The notes under the pieces: model-generated
Databases searched by the model: none
What the model was told of the DNA's origin: nothing
Seen by the model: the letters and a program-made list of their open reading frames with translations, nothing else
Part shown: positions 45,707-54,525 of the stretch, in pieces
Numbering within the stretch: the stretch's first letter is position 1
Layout of the letters: every line of letters starts with the position of its first letter
From: VMDJ01 sp038146785
Lineage (GTDB): Bacteria > Pseudomonadota > Gammaproteobacteria > Chromatiales > Chromatiaceae
Reading direction: 5' to 3'
NCBI GenBank assembly: GCA_038146785.1
Contig: JAYQSI010000017.1
Span: 62,001 to 126,000, forward strand
Length of the DNA: 64,000 bases
Program-made: the position numbers and the translations under genes

Positions 45707-45722
45707 TTAGGTGTCTCAAAAA

Positions 45723-46826
45723 TTACAGGTTACGTTTTACGATTAAGGTAATACGGGTTTGGTCGCGGCCATATCGGCTCATTTTTTCAAAGTTGCGCAG
45801 CAAGACAGGAATATTTTCTCGATCAATTGCACTCTCGACTTTCTTTGCATCCACCCAGGGGTCATGAATATAGATGTGTTTATCATCAAAACCAGTCACC
45901 ACAACCCAGTGTGGGACTTTTTCGTGGTAAAGCTGCCATGTGGAAATTAAAACGATCGGTATCGCGCCTGCTTCAACTGCTGCACGAAGATCATCTAGGG
46001 TTGGAATGGCTTCGCTGAGACAAATCCCCTCTTCTGCCATTTGTTTTAAATAGTCTTGCTCTGTGAGTGCGATAACCGCTTTTTTGTCTTCTGAGCGCAC
46101 AGAGTTTTGAAACAAGGGGCGTGGTCCATTAACAAACACATCCACATCAAAGCCGCGTTGTTTGGCGGCAATCGCTAATCCAAATGGCGTTGTACCGCCA
46201 TGACCCGAGGTCATAAAGACTGTCGTCGCTTCTCGCCATAAGCGCACTTCCAATTCGCGGTCTAACGGGATTGCCTTATTCAGTGCATGCATGGCCATTA
46301 ATAAAGCAGCTGGGCCGCAGGTAAAAATGAGTGTTTGTTCGTAATAAGGAATTTTGTTTAACGCGACAGGATGGCTTGTGCGTAGACGTTTTTCCATACG
46401 CAGTGCTTCTGCGCCATCTTCGTAATAATCCGCTTTACGACCAATATCCTGATACCCCAGTGATCGATAAAGTGTGATCGCACTATCGTTATCAATTCGC
46501 ACTTCAAGGCGCATGAAAAAGCTGCCTGATTCGGCTGCGGTTTTCTCAGCTTCGGCAATGAGTTGATTAGCTAGGCCTTGGCGACGAAAGTTAGGATCGA
46601 TAGCCAATGAGTAGATTCTGGCAAGTGATGTGTTGCGATGAAGTAAGACGACAATGTCGCCAGCAATCTGTTTGTCCTTCTCAATCACCAAGACAATGGC
46701 GTGCCCTTTGGTGATCAGGTGCTTTAGCGAGCGTTTGGATAATTTATCACCACTAAAAGAACACTCTTCAATCTCAACGAGCCTGTCGAGGTCGGCGAGC
46801 GATGCGGCACGGATTGTAGCGGTCAA
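45723..46826 (-). CDS. GNAT acetyltransferase fused to a C39-like cysteine peptidase
   Basis: A 367-residue two-domain protein. Residues 1-150 are a RimI-like GNAT domain with IYSLAIDPNFRRQGLANQLI (acetyl-CoA loop) and ITLYRSLGYQDIGRKADYY. Residues 160-367 form a papain-like C39-type peptidase: YYEQTLIFTCGPAALLMAM has the nucleophile Cys, and VPHWVVVTGFDDKHIYIHDP the His and Asp. It is immediately upstream of the RLAN/ATP-grasp gene in a two-gene unit. It may trim and acetylate a small peptide made or extended by that ligase. Confidence 0.85.
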   Translation of the reverse strand: MTATIRAASLADLDRLVEIEECSFSGDKLSKRSLKHLITKGHAIVLVIEKDKQIAGDIVVLLHRNTSLARIYSLAIDPNFRRQGLANQLIAEAEKTAAESGSFFMRLEVRIDNDSAITLYRSLGYQDIGRKADYYEDGAEALRMEKRLRTSHPVALNKIPYYEQTLIFTCGPAALLMAMHALNKAIPLDRELEVRLWREATTVFMTSGHGGTTPFGLAIAAKQRGFDVDVFVNGPRPLFQNSVRSEDKKAVIALTEQDYLKQMAEEGICLSEAIPTLDDLRAAVEAGAIPIVLISTWQLYHEKVPHWVVVTGFDDKHIYIHDPWVDAKKVESAIDRENIPVLLRNFEKMSRYGRDQTRITLIVKRNL

Positions 46827-46853
46827 ATGAGTGTCTCAACAGACAGGCGGTGA

Positions 46854-47687
46854 TTAATGCGCCATTAGAACAGGAACAATCATTGACTCCAATAGTTTTC
46901 GGGTGACGCTACCAAATATTTTCTGCCGTAGACTTGGTGTGCCGTAGCCACCAATAACAACAAAATCGATACTGCGATCCACAATCTCATTTTGAATGAC
47001 TGTCGATACGAGCGCGTCTCCTGGGGTCACACGAGAGACATCAATGCTGATGCCATGACGTCCAAGGTGCTTGGCAAGTTCATCCGTTTGGACATCGCTT
47101 TTGCTCTCTTTTTGTTTTTGGCTCTCTACAATAAGTACAGTTGTCTCTTTGGCGCGTTTCAGTAAAGGAATGGCGTCATGAATGGCTCGCGCAGATGCCG
47201 GTGTTCCGTCATAGGAGATCATGGCTTTATCCAAAGCGCCGCGTTTGGTGCCTATGTATGGCATAAACAATATGGGGCGACCGCTATACAGGATGACCTC
47301 TTCCGAGAAAGCCAGCATTTGAGTGTAATTGCGGCTGTCATGTCCTGGTTGAGGCAAGATGATGAGGTCGTTGTTGCGACCTAAGTGGGCCATTTTATTT
47401 GCGCTGGTGTCAGCGCTTCCCGGAATGGTAAACGCCTCAAAACTAATACCCGATGCTTCTGCAATAGGTTTAAATGACTCGATAAGCTCTTTTGCTTTTT
47501 CAATACACTCGGCTTGAATCTGTATCTCATTCGTCGTGATCATGTATTGCGGTTTGAGAGATTCAAGCGCTACAGCTGTGAGATGAGCGTTATGAGTTTT
47601 GGCGATAGTAATCGCCGTATTAATGCGGTCCGCATTACTTTTCCCGTCATCGAGAAGCAGCAGAATAGATTTATAACTCACAGACAA
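46854..47687 (-). CDS. Tandem universal stress protein
   Basis: A 277-residue protein with two UspA domains. The C-terminal domain has the nucleotide-binding G-x2-G-x9-GS pattern, seen in VVIGGYGTPSLRQKIFGSVT and followed by RKLLESMIVPVLMAH. The N-terminal domain starts YKSILLLLDDGKSNADRINTA and its motif is degenerate. The gene lies 28 bases upstream of the GNAT-C39 gene on the same strand, so co-transcription is possible but not shown. Confidence 0.88.
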   Translation of the reverse strand: MSVSYKSILLLLDDGKSNADRINTAITIAKTHNAHLTAVALESLKPQYMITTNEIQIQAECIEKAKELIESFKPIAEASGISFEAFTIPGSADTSANKMAHLGRNNDLIILPQPGHDSRNYTQMLAFSEEVILYSGRPILFMPYIGTKRGALDKAMISYDGTPASARAIHDAIPLLKRAKETTVLIVESQKQKESKSDVQTDELAKHLGRHGISIDVSRVTPGDALVSTVIQNEIVDRSIDFVVIGGYGTPSLRQKIFGSVTRKLLESMIVPVLMAH

Positions 47688-47696
47688 GCCCCCTAT

Positions 47697-47924
47697 TTAT
47701 TCTTGTGTGGGTTTAGGTAACAACTCCGGTGAAAAAACCTGTTTGATTTGATAAAGCTGTTCATCAGTGGCAGCTGTTAACGATGGTGATGCAGTTCGGT
47801 AAGCTGCTGGCGTCATCCAATCTGGAAGATACTCAACGGGAATAACGGCCTTTAGATAAATAAAAATCGCGACTGCAAGCAGTGTCCAAAAGAGGCCTTT
47901 TTTATATCGAGTCGCGGAGTTCAT
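47697..47924 (-). CDS. Small single-pass membrane protein, unknown
   Basis: A 75-residue protein from ATG 47924 (MNSATRYKKGLFWTLLAVAI), with one N-terminal membrane helix (about residues 10-28) and a short periplasmic tail ending LLPKPTQE. I do not recognise the family. Its ATG shares a base with the stop of the Sel1/SH3 gene (TAATG), so the two are translationally coupled. Confidence 0.6.
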   Translation of the reverse strand: MNSATRYKKGLFWTLLAVAIFIYLKAVIPVEYLPDWMTPAAYRTASPSLTAATDEQLYQIKQVFSPELLPKPTQE

Positions 47925-48592
47925 TATTTGAAAGAAGTTAACAGTAATCGGTAAACCCAAGCGACATGAGACTGCTCATCATCACCGGTATATTTAATTT
48001 GTAGCCAATCACCTTTGCGGCCGATGACGTGAACCTCGGTGGTTTTAGTCAGCTTGCCAACGATCTTTGATTTGGTGGATGGCTTTTCACGTACGTTAAT
48101 TCGATCACGGGTCACCGTTGCTTGCCAGCCAAACCAGTCTTTATCGATGAGCTCAGGGTGAAGTTTTATCAGATCAACTCGAGAGTCTAAGTTGATTTTG
48201 GCAAGCATTTCACGCGAGTCTTCATGGCCGGCATCTGCCGCTTTAATAAATAAGTCAGTCGCTTCTTTGATGCTCTCACTATCTATGTCGCCAGAGACAA
48301 TGGCAAAGGCTAAGGCGAACTGAGCATCATGATGATCTTGTGAAGCTGCAAGACGCCACCAGTAAGCAGCCATGGAAGGATCCACATGCATACCTAGGCC
48401 GTTGGCATAAAGCCATCCCAAGTTATATTGGGCATCAGCATCGCCACGTTTGGCGAGCGGCTTCCAATTACAGTAAGCCTCGGCGTAATGGCCTGACTGC
48501 ATAGCCGCTGCCGCTTTGTCATCGTTAGGAAAGCTAAAGCTAAATGCATTAGCGGAGAGCAAGCAGCTAATTGCGAGTAATCGTTTGATCAT
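47924..48592 (-). CDS. Secreted Sel1-repeat and SH3-domain protein
   Basis: A 222-residue exported protein: signal peptide MIKRLLAISCLLSANAFSFS, two to three Sel1/TPR-like repeats at about 30-135 (DADAQYNLGWLYANGLGMHV, DHHDAQFALAFAIVSGD), then a bacterial SH3 domain at about 155-220 (INVREKPSTKSKIVGKL). Such SH3b domains usually bind cell-wall peptide. It overlaps mtiP by ATGA, and leads into the small membrane protein. Confidence 0.8.
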   Translation of the reverse strand: MIKRLLAISCLLSANAFSFSFPNDDKAAAAMQSGHYAEAYCNWKPLAKRGDADAQYNLGWLYANGLGMHVDPSMAAYWWRLAASQDHHDAQFALAFAIVSGDIDSESIKEATDLFIKAADAGHEDSREMLAKINLDSRVDLIKLHPELIDKDWFGWQATVTRDRINVREKPSTKSKIVGKLTKTTEVHVIGRKGDWLQIKYTGDDEQSHVAWVYRLLLTSFK

Positions 48593-49323
48593 GAGTGCAG
48601 GTTTCCTAGTAGGTTCACCACATGCTGCATACCACCCTCAAGATTGGCGTGGATCTCGTCCATGGTGATTTCTTCGTCGGTCAGGCCGGCGCCCCAGTTC
48701 ACAACCAAGGAGAGATTCGCATAACGCATGCCCGCTTCTTTAGCTAAAGCTGCTTCTGGCATGCCGGTCATGCCCACAAGATCATTGCCATCGCGGATTA
48801 AGCGTTGCACTTCGGCTGCGGTTTCAAGGCGAGGTCCTTGAGTCGCGCCATAACAGCCAGTGGTCTCAACTGAAAGGCCAATGGCGTTGGCGGTGTCGAT
48901 CAATCGTTGACGCAAATTTGCATCATAAGGATGAGTAAAGTCGATGTGCTCAACGCCCTCGCCCGGCTCTTGATGAAACGTATGCTCACGGCCATAGGTG
49001 TAATCAATCAATTGGTCAGCGACACAGATAACCTTAGGTCCCATTTTTTCTGTTAGGCCGCCAACTGCAGCAACACCAATCACGTCTTGGATGCCGATAG
49101 ATTTAAGAGCCCAGATGTTGGCGCGGTAATTCACTTTGTGAGGCGGGAACTGATGTTGCTCGCCATGACGCGGTAAAAACACACAGTCAGTATTGCCCAG
49201 CTTTCCCCAAAGTAACTCAGCCGAGGGAGCACCATAAGGTGTGTCGATAGCCTCTTTTCGTGAAACAGTGAAGTCACTTAGCTTAGTGAGCCCTGTTCCA
49301 CCAATGATGGCAAGTTGACTCAC
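48589..49323 (-). CDS. mtiP: S-methyl-5'-thioinosine phosphorylase
   Basis: A purine nucleoside phosphorylase family enzyme that splits methylthioinosine into hypoxanthine and methylthioribose-1-phosphate. I start it at GTG 49323 (SQLAIIGGTGLTKLSDF), overlapping the hpt stop in GTGA; an in-frame ATG at 49362 lies inside hpt. The 244 residues include FLPRHGEQHQFPPHKVNYRA, YGATQGPRLETAAEVQRL and DLVGMTGMPEAALAKEAGM. Its product hypoxanthine is the substrate of the co-encoded hpt, which supports MTIP over MTA phosphorylase. Confidence 0.88.
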   Translation of the reverse strand: MSQLAIIGGTGLTKLSDFTVSRKEAIDTPYGAPSAELLWGKLGNTDCVFLPRHGEQHQFPPHKVNYRANIWALKSIGIQDVIGVAAVGGLTEKMGPKVICVADQLIDYTYGREHTFHQEPGEGVEHIDFTHPYDANLRQRLIDTANAIGLSVETTGCYGATQGPRLETAAEVQRLIRDGNDLVGMTGMPEAALAKEAGMRYANLSLVVNWGAGLTDEEITMDEIHANLEGGMQHVVNLLGNLHS

Positions 49324-49874
49324 CCTTCCGCCACCGCATAGATAGCCGGAAGATTTCGCCAATAGCCTTTGTAATCCATACCGCAGCCAAAAACATAACG
49401 GTCTGGCACATCAACGCCGCAGTAAGTGACATCAGGTCGAGGACCACGGTCATGCAATTTGTTGGCTAATACCGCAGTGCTGACTGACTCAGGTTCTTGC
49501 GTTAGGCAGCAGCGTAGAATCGCTTCTAATGTGTAACCTTCATCGAGGATGTCATCAATAATGAGTACGTGGCGCCCTGTGAGGTCATAGGTTGGTGTGC
49601 GAGCCCACACGAGCTCACCGCCTTCGGTTTCGCCGCGGTAGCGTGTCGCATGCAGGTAGTCGAGCTGCATCGGCGCTGTAATGTGCGGTAACAGCAAGCC
49701 TGCTGGATAGAGGCCGCCGTTCATAACGGTGATAACCAGAGGATTCTTATCCGCAAGGTCTTGGCTAATCTGATCGCCCATGCGCTTTGCAGCGTCTCGA
49801 ATCTCTTCTTCACTGACAACGCAATCAGCTGAAGCTTTTACAGCAAGTGCTTCATTGAGCATTTCATCAATCAT
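49320..49874 (-). CDS. hpt: Hypoxanthine-guanine phosphoribosyltransferase
   Basis: A type I phosphoribosyltransferase for purine salvage, 184 residues. The PRPP loop is VLIIDDILDEGYTLEAI; LVITVMNGGLYPAGLLLPH and the C-terminal DVPDRYVFGCGMDYKGYWRN complete the family set. It lies between nagZ (3-base gap) and mtiP (overlap), a salvage unit in which MtiP makes the hypoxanthine that this enzyme recaptures. Confidence 0.92.
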   Translation of the reverse strand: MIDEMLNEALAVKASADCVVSEEEIRDAAKRMGDQISQDLADKNPLVITVMNGGLYPAGLLLPHITAPMQLDYLHATRYRGETEGGELVWARTPTYDLTGRHVLIIDDILDEGYTLEAILRCCLTQEPESVSTAVLANKLHDRGPRPDVTYCGVDVPDRYVFGCGMDYKGYWRNLPAIYAVAEG

Positions 49875-49877
49875 GAA

Positions 49878-50909
49878 TTAGTCCTGTATGGCGCAAATGG
49901 CGGCAGCGAGTTGACTGGCTTTCTGCCAGCGATCTTGTGTTTGTAGTTTATCCCAGCTGACACTTGCGCGCCCGAGCAGTCTGGCACAGCGCTCACTGGC
50001 GGTAGGATTGGCATATTCTTCTAAAGCAATGATGACTTCTTCGGCGGCCTCTGGGTTGTTACAGACCAATACCATGTCACAGCCTGCATTTAATGCAGCA
50101 TTGGCGCGGCTTGGGTAATCACCCGTGTCGTCAGTCGCTTTCATGCTCAAATCATCACTGAAAATCACGCCATCAAAACCCAGTTCGTCACGTAATACGG
50201 TTTGAAGCCAAAAAGTTGAAAAACCAGCCAGGTCTTTATCGATCTGTGAATAGATCACATGTGCCGGCATGATGCCTTCAAGTCCTTGGTTAATCAGTTT
50301 GGCAAACGGTTGTATGTCTTGTTTAAAGAGCGTTTCTTTATCGCGCTCATCAATAGGTAATGCTAAATGCGAGTCAGCAACAACCGCTCCATGACCAGGA
50401 AAGTGCTTTCCGACACTGATCATGCCGGCATCACGTGCGCCGAGCATCCACGCTGATGCAATTGGATCTACTTGGTCAGGGGTATCGCCAAAGGCACGAT
50501 CGCCGATCACCTCACTCACGCCATAATTTAAATCAAGAACCGGCGCAAAGCTAAAGTCCACACCTACTGTACGAAGCTCACTGGCCATAAGCCAACCCAA
50601 CTCACGGGCATAAGTGGCCGCTTGTGCAATGTCATTGTTGGCGTAGCTTAGGATTGATCGAGCTGCGGGGAGTCGAGTAAAGCCTTCACGGAATCGCTGC
50701 ACCCTGCCACCCTCTTGATCGACCGCAATGGGGAGCGGTGGATTTCGCACGTCATGAATCGCGTTAACTAGCTCGGTAACTTGTTCGCGTGATGTGAAGT
50801 TTCGTGCAAAAAGAATCACACCACCTGTAGAGGGATGAGTGAGTCGCGCAATGTCGGCTTCGGTAAGTTCCGTGCCAACCACATCTAGCATTACAGGTCC
50901 GTACATCAA
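49878..50909 (-). CDS. nagZ: Beta-N-acetylhexosaminidase (GH3), peptidoglycan recycling
   Basis: NagZ removes N-acetylglucosamine from anhydro-muropeptides in the cytoplasm. The 343-residue GH3 protein shows PIAVDQEGGRVQRFREGFTR, the conserved SVGKHFPGHGAVVADSHLAL with its His/Asp pair, and GVIFSDDLSMKATDDTGDYP with the nucleophile Asp. No signal peptide is present. It sits 13 bases from the ABC permease gene, linking muropeptide uptake and breakdown by context. Confidence 0.94.
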   Translation of the reverse strand: MMYGPVMLDVVGTELTEADIARLTHPSTGGVILFARNFTSREQVTELVNAIHDVRNPPLPIAVDQEGGRVQRFREGFTRLPAARSILSYANNDIAQAATYARELGWLMASELRTVGVDFSFAPVLDLNYGVSEVIGDRAFGDTPDQVDPIASAWMLGARDAGMISVGKHFPGHGAVVADSHLALPIDERDKETLFKQDIQPFAKLINQGLEGIMPAHVIYSQIDKDLAGFSTFWLQTVLRDELGFDGVIFSDDLSMKATDDTGDYPSRANAALNAGCDMVLVCNNPEAAEEVIIALEEYANPTASERCARLLGRASVSWDKLQTQDRWQKASQLAAAICAIQD

Positions 50910-50922
50910 TATCTCGAGTTTG

Positions 50923-51732
50923 TTAGCGTTGCCGCTGGAATTTAACGTCTAATTTATCACGCATTGCATCACCAAGAACGTTGGCGCTAAGCACCACCAG
51001 TGATAAGGCAATGCCTGGTGCAAGTACTGCATGAGGTGCGACTAAAAGGTAGCGCACGCCCTCACGAATCATGTTGCCCCAAGAAGCTTGAGGTGGCTGT
51101 ACGCCTAAGCCCAAAAATGAGAGACCGGCCTCTGCGATGATGGCGCCGGCAATGCCATAGCTGACTTCAATCCAAACCGGTGCTAGTGCTAATGGAATGA
51201 TATGAAGACGAATAATACTCAGACTATCTCGCCCAAGGGCTAACGCAGAGGAAACGTGATCGCGGCTTCGGATGCTCAACACTTGGTTACGCATTAAGCG
51301 GGCATACCCTACCCACCCCATGATACTCAATGCGATGACAACATTACTTAAGCCGGGTCCGAGCATGCCGGCCAATGCGATGGCGAGCAGTAATCCTGGG
51401 AAGGCAAGAAAGATATCAATGACTCGCGATATTGCGCGATCTGTTCGACCACCGATGTAACCAGCTAAGGCGCCAATGAAAGTGCCAATCACCGCAGACA
51501 GCGTTACCGTGCTCAAAGCAACAAAGAGGGATACGCCGGCACCATCAATAAGGCGTAATACGAGTGAACGACCAAGCTCGTCGTATCCGAGTAAGCCATA
51601 AAGAGAATTCAGCGAAGGCGCTGCAAATATTTGCTCCAAATTAATCTGGTTGCTGTCTAAATCGACAGTCCATGCGATTAGGGCTAAGGCAAACCATGTG
51701 AGCATGATGATGCGTGCTAAAGAGATGATCAT
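50923..51732 (-). CDS. Dipeptide/oligopeptide ABC permease, DppC-like
   Basis: A 269-residue inner-membrane permease with the binding-protein-dependent transport EAA loop region (ALALGRDSLSIIRLHIIPLA) and VSYGIAGAIIAEAGLSFLGL with PPQASWGNMI, typical of DppC/OppC. It overlaps the DppB-like gene by 4 bases. No ABC ATPase gene is in the window. Confidence 0.9.
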   Translation of the reverse strand: MIISLARIIMLTWFALALIAWTVDLDSNQINLEQIFAAPSLNSLYGLLGYDELGRSLVLRLIDGAGVSLFVALSTVTLSAVIGTFIGALAGYIGGRTDRAISRVIDIFLAFPGLLLAIALAGMLGPGLSNVVIALSIMGWVGYARLMRNQVLSIRSRDHVSSALALGRDSLSIIRLHIIPLALAPVWIEVSYGIAGAIIAEAGLSFLGLGVQPPQASWGNMIREGVRYLLVAPHAVLAPGIALSLVVLSANVLGDAMRDKLDVKFQRQR

Positions 51733-52640
51733 GCTTGCGTCTCGATACGAGGATCAATCCACCCTAGCAGCACATCTGTAACTAGGTTGATCACGATATA
51801 AAGAACCGCGATCACTAAAACGACGCCCTGTATTAATGGGTAGTCACGTTGTTGAATAGCATCAATTAATAGGCTGCCGATACCCGGCCAACTAAATACC
51901 ACTTCAGTGATCACTGCACCGCTGAGTAAGGCACCTAGTTGCAAACTTAGCAAGGTGAGCACGGGGATCATGGCGTTAGGTACAGCATGTCGCCAAAACA
52001 CCTGAGATTCTGCCCCGCCCTTGGCGCGAGCTGTGCGCATCCAATCCTGATGCAGAATTTCTAGCAGGCTGCTGCGAAGCATGCGAACCGCAATAGCGGT
52101 CATAGAGAACCCCAGTGTGACTGCAGGCAAAATAATATGCTGCCACGTCTCATTGCCTGAGATTGGTAGCCAGGCGAAATAAATAGAAAACAACAAGACC
52201 AACATAGGCCCTAGCCAAAAGTTAGGTATTGATTGTCCGAGTAAAGCGAAAACTGTTGCGGCATGATCGCCAAGTTGCTGATGTTTTCGCGCAGCATAAC
52301 TACCGAGAGGTATGGCAATCGCGACCACAATGGCAAAGCTCAGAATGGCAAGTTGAAAGGTGGCGGGCAGTCTTTCTTGAATGAGATCCGTTACGGGGCG
52401 TTGCTTAAGTAGAGAATGACCCAAGTCGCCTTGCATAACATTCAACACATACGAAGACCAACGTTCGACTATGGGCTTATCGAGACCGAGACTGGCACGG
52501 AGTGCTTCTCGATCGGCTCCTGTGGCTCGCTCGCCGAGCATCACATCAACAGGATCACCCGGTACAAGCGCGGTGAGAAAAAAGACCAGTGTGATAACAC
52601 CAAGCAGCACCCAAAAGCGATCGAGTAAGGCGCGTAACAT
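51729..52640 (-). CDS. Dipeptide/oligopeptide ABC permease, DppB-like
   Basis: A 303-residue permease starting at ATG 52640 (MLRALLDRFWVLLGVITLVF), with ALVPGDPVDVMLGERATGAD, QSIPNFWLGPMLVLLFSIYF, ARAKGGAESQVFWRHAVPNA (EAA loop) and EVVFSWPGIGSLLIDAIQQR. The frame appears continuous with the upstream transpeptidase, but one extra base at CCC 52665-52667 creates that. Without it the transpeptidase ends in GTPVEIIL and TGATG couples the two genes. Confidence 0.88.
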   Translation of the reverse strand: MLRALLDRFWVLLGVITLVFFLTALVPGDPVDVMLGERATGADREALRASLGLDKPIVERWSSYVLNVMQGDLGHSLLKQRPVTDLIQERLPATFQLAILSFAIVVAIAIPLGSYAARKHQQLGDHAATVFALLGQSIPNFWLGPMLVLLFSIYFAWLPISGNETWQHIILPAVTLGFSMTAIAVRMLRSSLLEILHQDWMRTARAKGGAESQVFWRHAVPNAMIPVLTLLSLQLGALLSGAVITEVVFSWPGIGSLLIDAIQQRDYPLIQGVVLVIAVLYIVINLVTDVLLGWIDPRIETQA

Positions 52641-53165
52641 CAGAGAATGATTTCGACTGGCGTGCCCTTTTTCGACACGATCAAAAAGTTCGACAAGGTC
52701 CTTGTTGCGCATGCGAATGCAGCCATGTGACTGTGGCTTACCCATGGGCTCAGAATCCGGCGTGCCATGGATATAGATAAAGCGTTTAAGCGTATCGACC
52801 TGACCGCCACGGTTAACGCCGCTTTCGCACCCGGTTAACCAAAGAATACGGGTGAGGATCCAATCGCGATTAGGTGACGATTCAGCCAGAGCACTATCGA
52901 ATATCTCACCTGTGGGTCGGCGAGCCGTAAACACTGTGTTGATTGGGCAGTCTTTACCTATCTTTATGCGTACCTTGTGCAGCCCTAATGGGGTGCAGCC
53001 AGAGTTCTCAAGATTCCCTACTCCATTGAGTGCCGTTGAAATAGCAAAGCTTGCGGCAATCTGCTGATTTTCAATCAGGCGAAGTTCCTGTTGATTAACA
53101 GAGATAACAATCTGTGTTTGATCAGTGTTGACCAAAAGCCTGCTCCAGATACTGATAGCTGCCAT
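52640..53165 (-). CDS. L,D-transpeptidase (YkuD), one-base frameshift at the end
   Basis: A YkuD-domain protein of about 165-175 residues. The active-site element HGTPDSEPMGKPQSHGCIRM carries the catalytic Cys and His of the HxxxSHGCIRM motif. The start is uncertain: the frame opens inside the solute-binding protein gene at 53165, while TTG 53135 gives LVNTDQTQIVISV. No signal peptide is obvious. The indel at 52665-52667 fuses it in silico to the permease. Such proteins cross-link peptidoglycan or act on related substrates; the setting in a peptide transporter operon suggests wall-peptide metabolism. Confidence 0.82.
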
Positions 53166-54525
53166 GCTTATTAGGTTTTAGATCACCACGACGCGAGGCC
53201 ACTATTTGGTCTTCATGCCATAAAGGCACATAGACAAGGTCGCGATGGATCTTTTCTTGGATTTTACGATAAAGCGGCAAGCTCTTCTCTAGGGGTAATT
53301 CTTCAGCTTGCTCTATGAGCTGATCGACTTCAGCTGATACATAGCGACCGCGATTGGCACCGCTCGGGGGCAAAGAGTCACTGTGATACACATAGCGGAA
53401 GACGTCAGGACTGCGAATGCCAACCCAACTCAAGCTATAAAGTTGAAAGCGCCCTGCTTTGATGTCGCCAAAAAATGAACCCCACTCATAGCTTTGTATC
53501 TTGAGATGAATACCGACCTCACGCAATTGCTGCTGAAATACTGCCGCAATACGAAGCCTGAAGGGATCCGTTGAGGTTTTGTATGAAAGCTCCAGTGGGT
53601 TGTCCTTGCTATAGCCTAACGTCGCGAGTAACTGTTTTGCTTTATCAGGACTGTACTCATATGCAGGCAAATCTGGATGGGCCGCCCAATGACCTGGCGC
53701 TAACAAGGTGTTTGCGAGCTTCGCATTACCTTGGAAAAGGTGTTTAACAATGTCCTGACGATTGATGGCATAAGCAATCGCTTGGCGAATTTCATCTTGC
53801 TTAAGAATCGGATCAGCCATATTGAAGCCGAGATAGCTAAAGGTGGTTCCCGGTGTTTGCGTAACCTGAATGTTTGGATCATCTATGAGAAGGCGATACA
53901 TCTCGTGTGGTAAGTCGTTTTGCAAGATCGACGCCTCACCTTTCAGTAGCTTTAAAACACGCATCGTCGGGTCTTTATTCACCACAAAGCGGATCTCTTC
54001 AGCTGATCTTCGATGTCGAAGTGTCACACCGCCATCGCCCTGTGTCTTAACCCATTCAAAAGCACCTGATCCGACAGGACGCTGAGCTAATGTTTCATCC
54101 TCAAGTAGCATTTCTTTAGGTGCAACACTGATATGGAGCTTTTCTGCAAAGCGATAATCAGGCTTTTTTAGCGAAATCAAAATCGACTGCTCAGTTGTTT
54201 CGATAGAGTCAATATTGCTTAAGGTTTGCGCTTGAGGTGATCGCGGATGATGTCGAGCAAGATTGAGTGAGGCTGCCATATCTAACAGCGAAACATCTGT
54301 ATTATTGCTAAAGCGATGCTTGGTTGAGCTCAAAACCAGTGAGTAATGTTGCGCATCATGTTGCGTGATATCCGCTAGACCCGATATAGGTCGATCATTC
54401 TCATCGAGTTCAATAATCGGTTGATAAATGAGTGCATTAATTCGCTCGGATGACGCATCGCTCGCCAGTATTGGGTGAAGACTGTTTGGCGCGTTACTGA
54501 TTGCGAAGGTGGTGGTCTCTGCCAC
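53122..54525 (-). CDS. Peptide/nickel-type ABC solute-binding protein (SBP family 5)
   Basis: A DppA/OppA-type periplasmic binding protein. The mature region starts near AETTTFAISNAPNSLHPILA and includes SYLGFNMADPILKQDEIRQA IAYAINRQDIVKHLF and LYSLSWVGIRSPDVFRYVYH. The GTG start at 54525 lies after the signal peptide. In frame upstream, IIKYLWLILICCPTLVV looks like the signal sequence, but no ATG, GTG or TTG precedes it before a stop, so another indel or a rare start is likely. It heads the transporter operon. Confidence 0.87.
   Translation of the reverse strand: MAETTTFAISNAPNSLHPILASDASSERINALIYQPIIELDENDRPISGLADITQHDAQHYSLVLSSTKHRFSNNTDVSLLDMAASLNLARHHPRSPQAQTLSNIDSIETTEQSILISLKKPDYRFAEKLHISVAPKEMLLEDETLAQRPVGSGAFEWVKTQGDGGVTLRHRRSAEEIRFVVNKDPTMRVLKLLKGEASILQNDLPHEMYRLLIDDPNIQVTQTPGTTFSYLGFNMADPILKQDEIRQAIAYAINRQDIVKHLFQGNAKLANTLLAPGHWAAHPDLPAYEYSPDKAKQLLATLGYSKDNPLELSYKTSTDPFRLRIAAVFQQQLREVGIHLKIQSYEWGSFFGDIKAGRFQLYSLSWVGIRSPDVFRYVYHSDSLPPSGANRGRYVSAEVDQLIEQAEELPLEKSLPLYRKIQEKIHRDLVYVPLWHEDQIVASRRGDLKPNKHGSYQYLEQAFGQH

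Noticed and set aside
51729..53165. A single protein fusing L,D-transpeptidase to an ABC permease
   Set aside because: The join text GHASRNHS is an out-of-frame reading of GTPVEIIL and stop. One extra base explains it, and the permease has its own coupled ATG.
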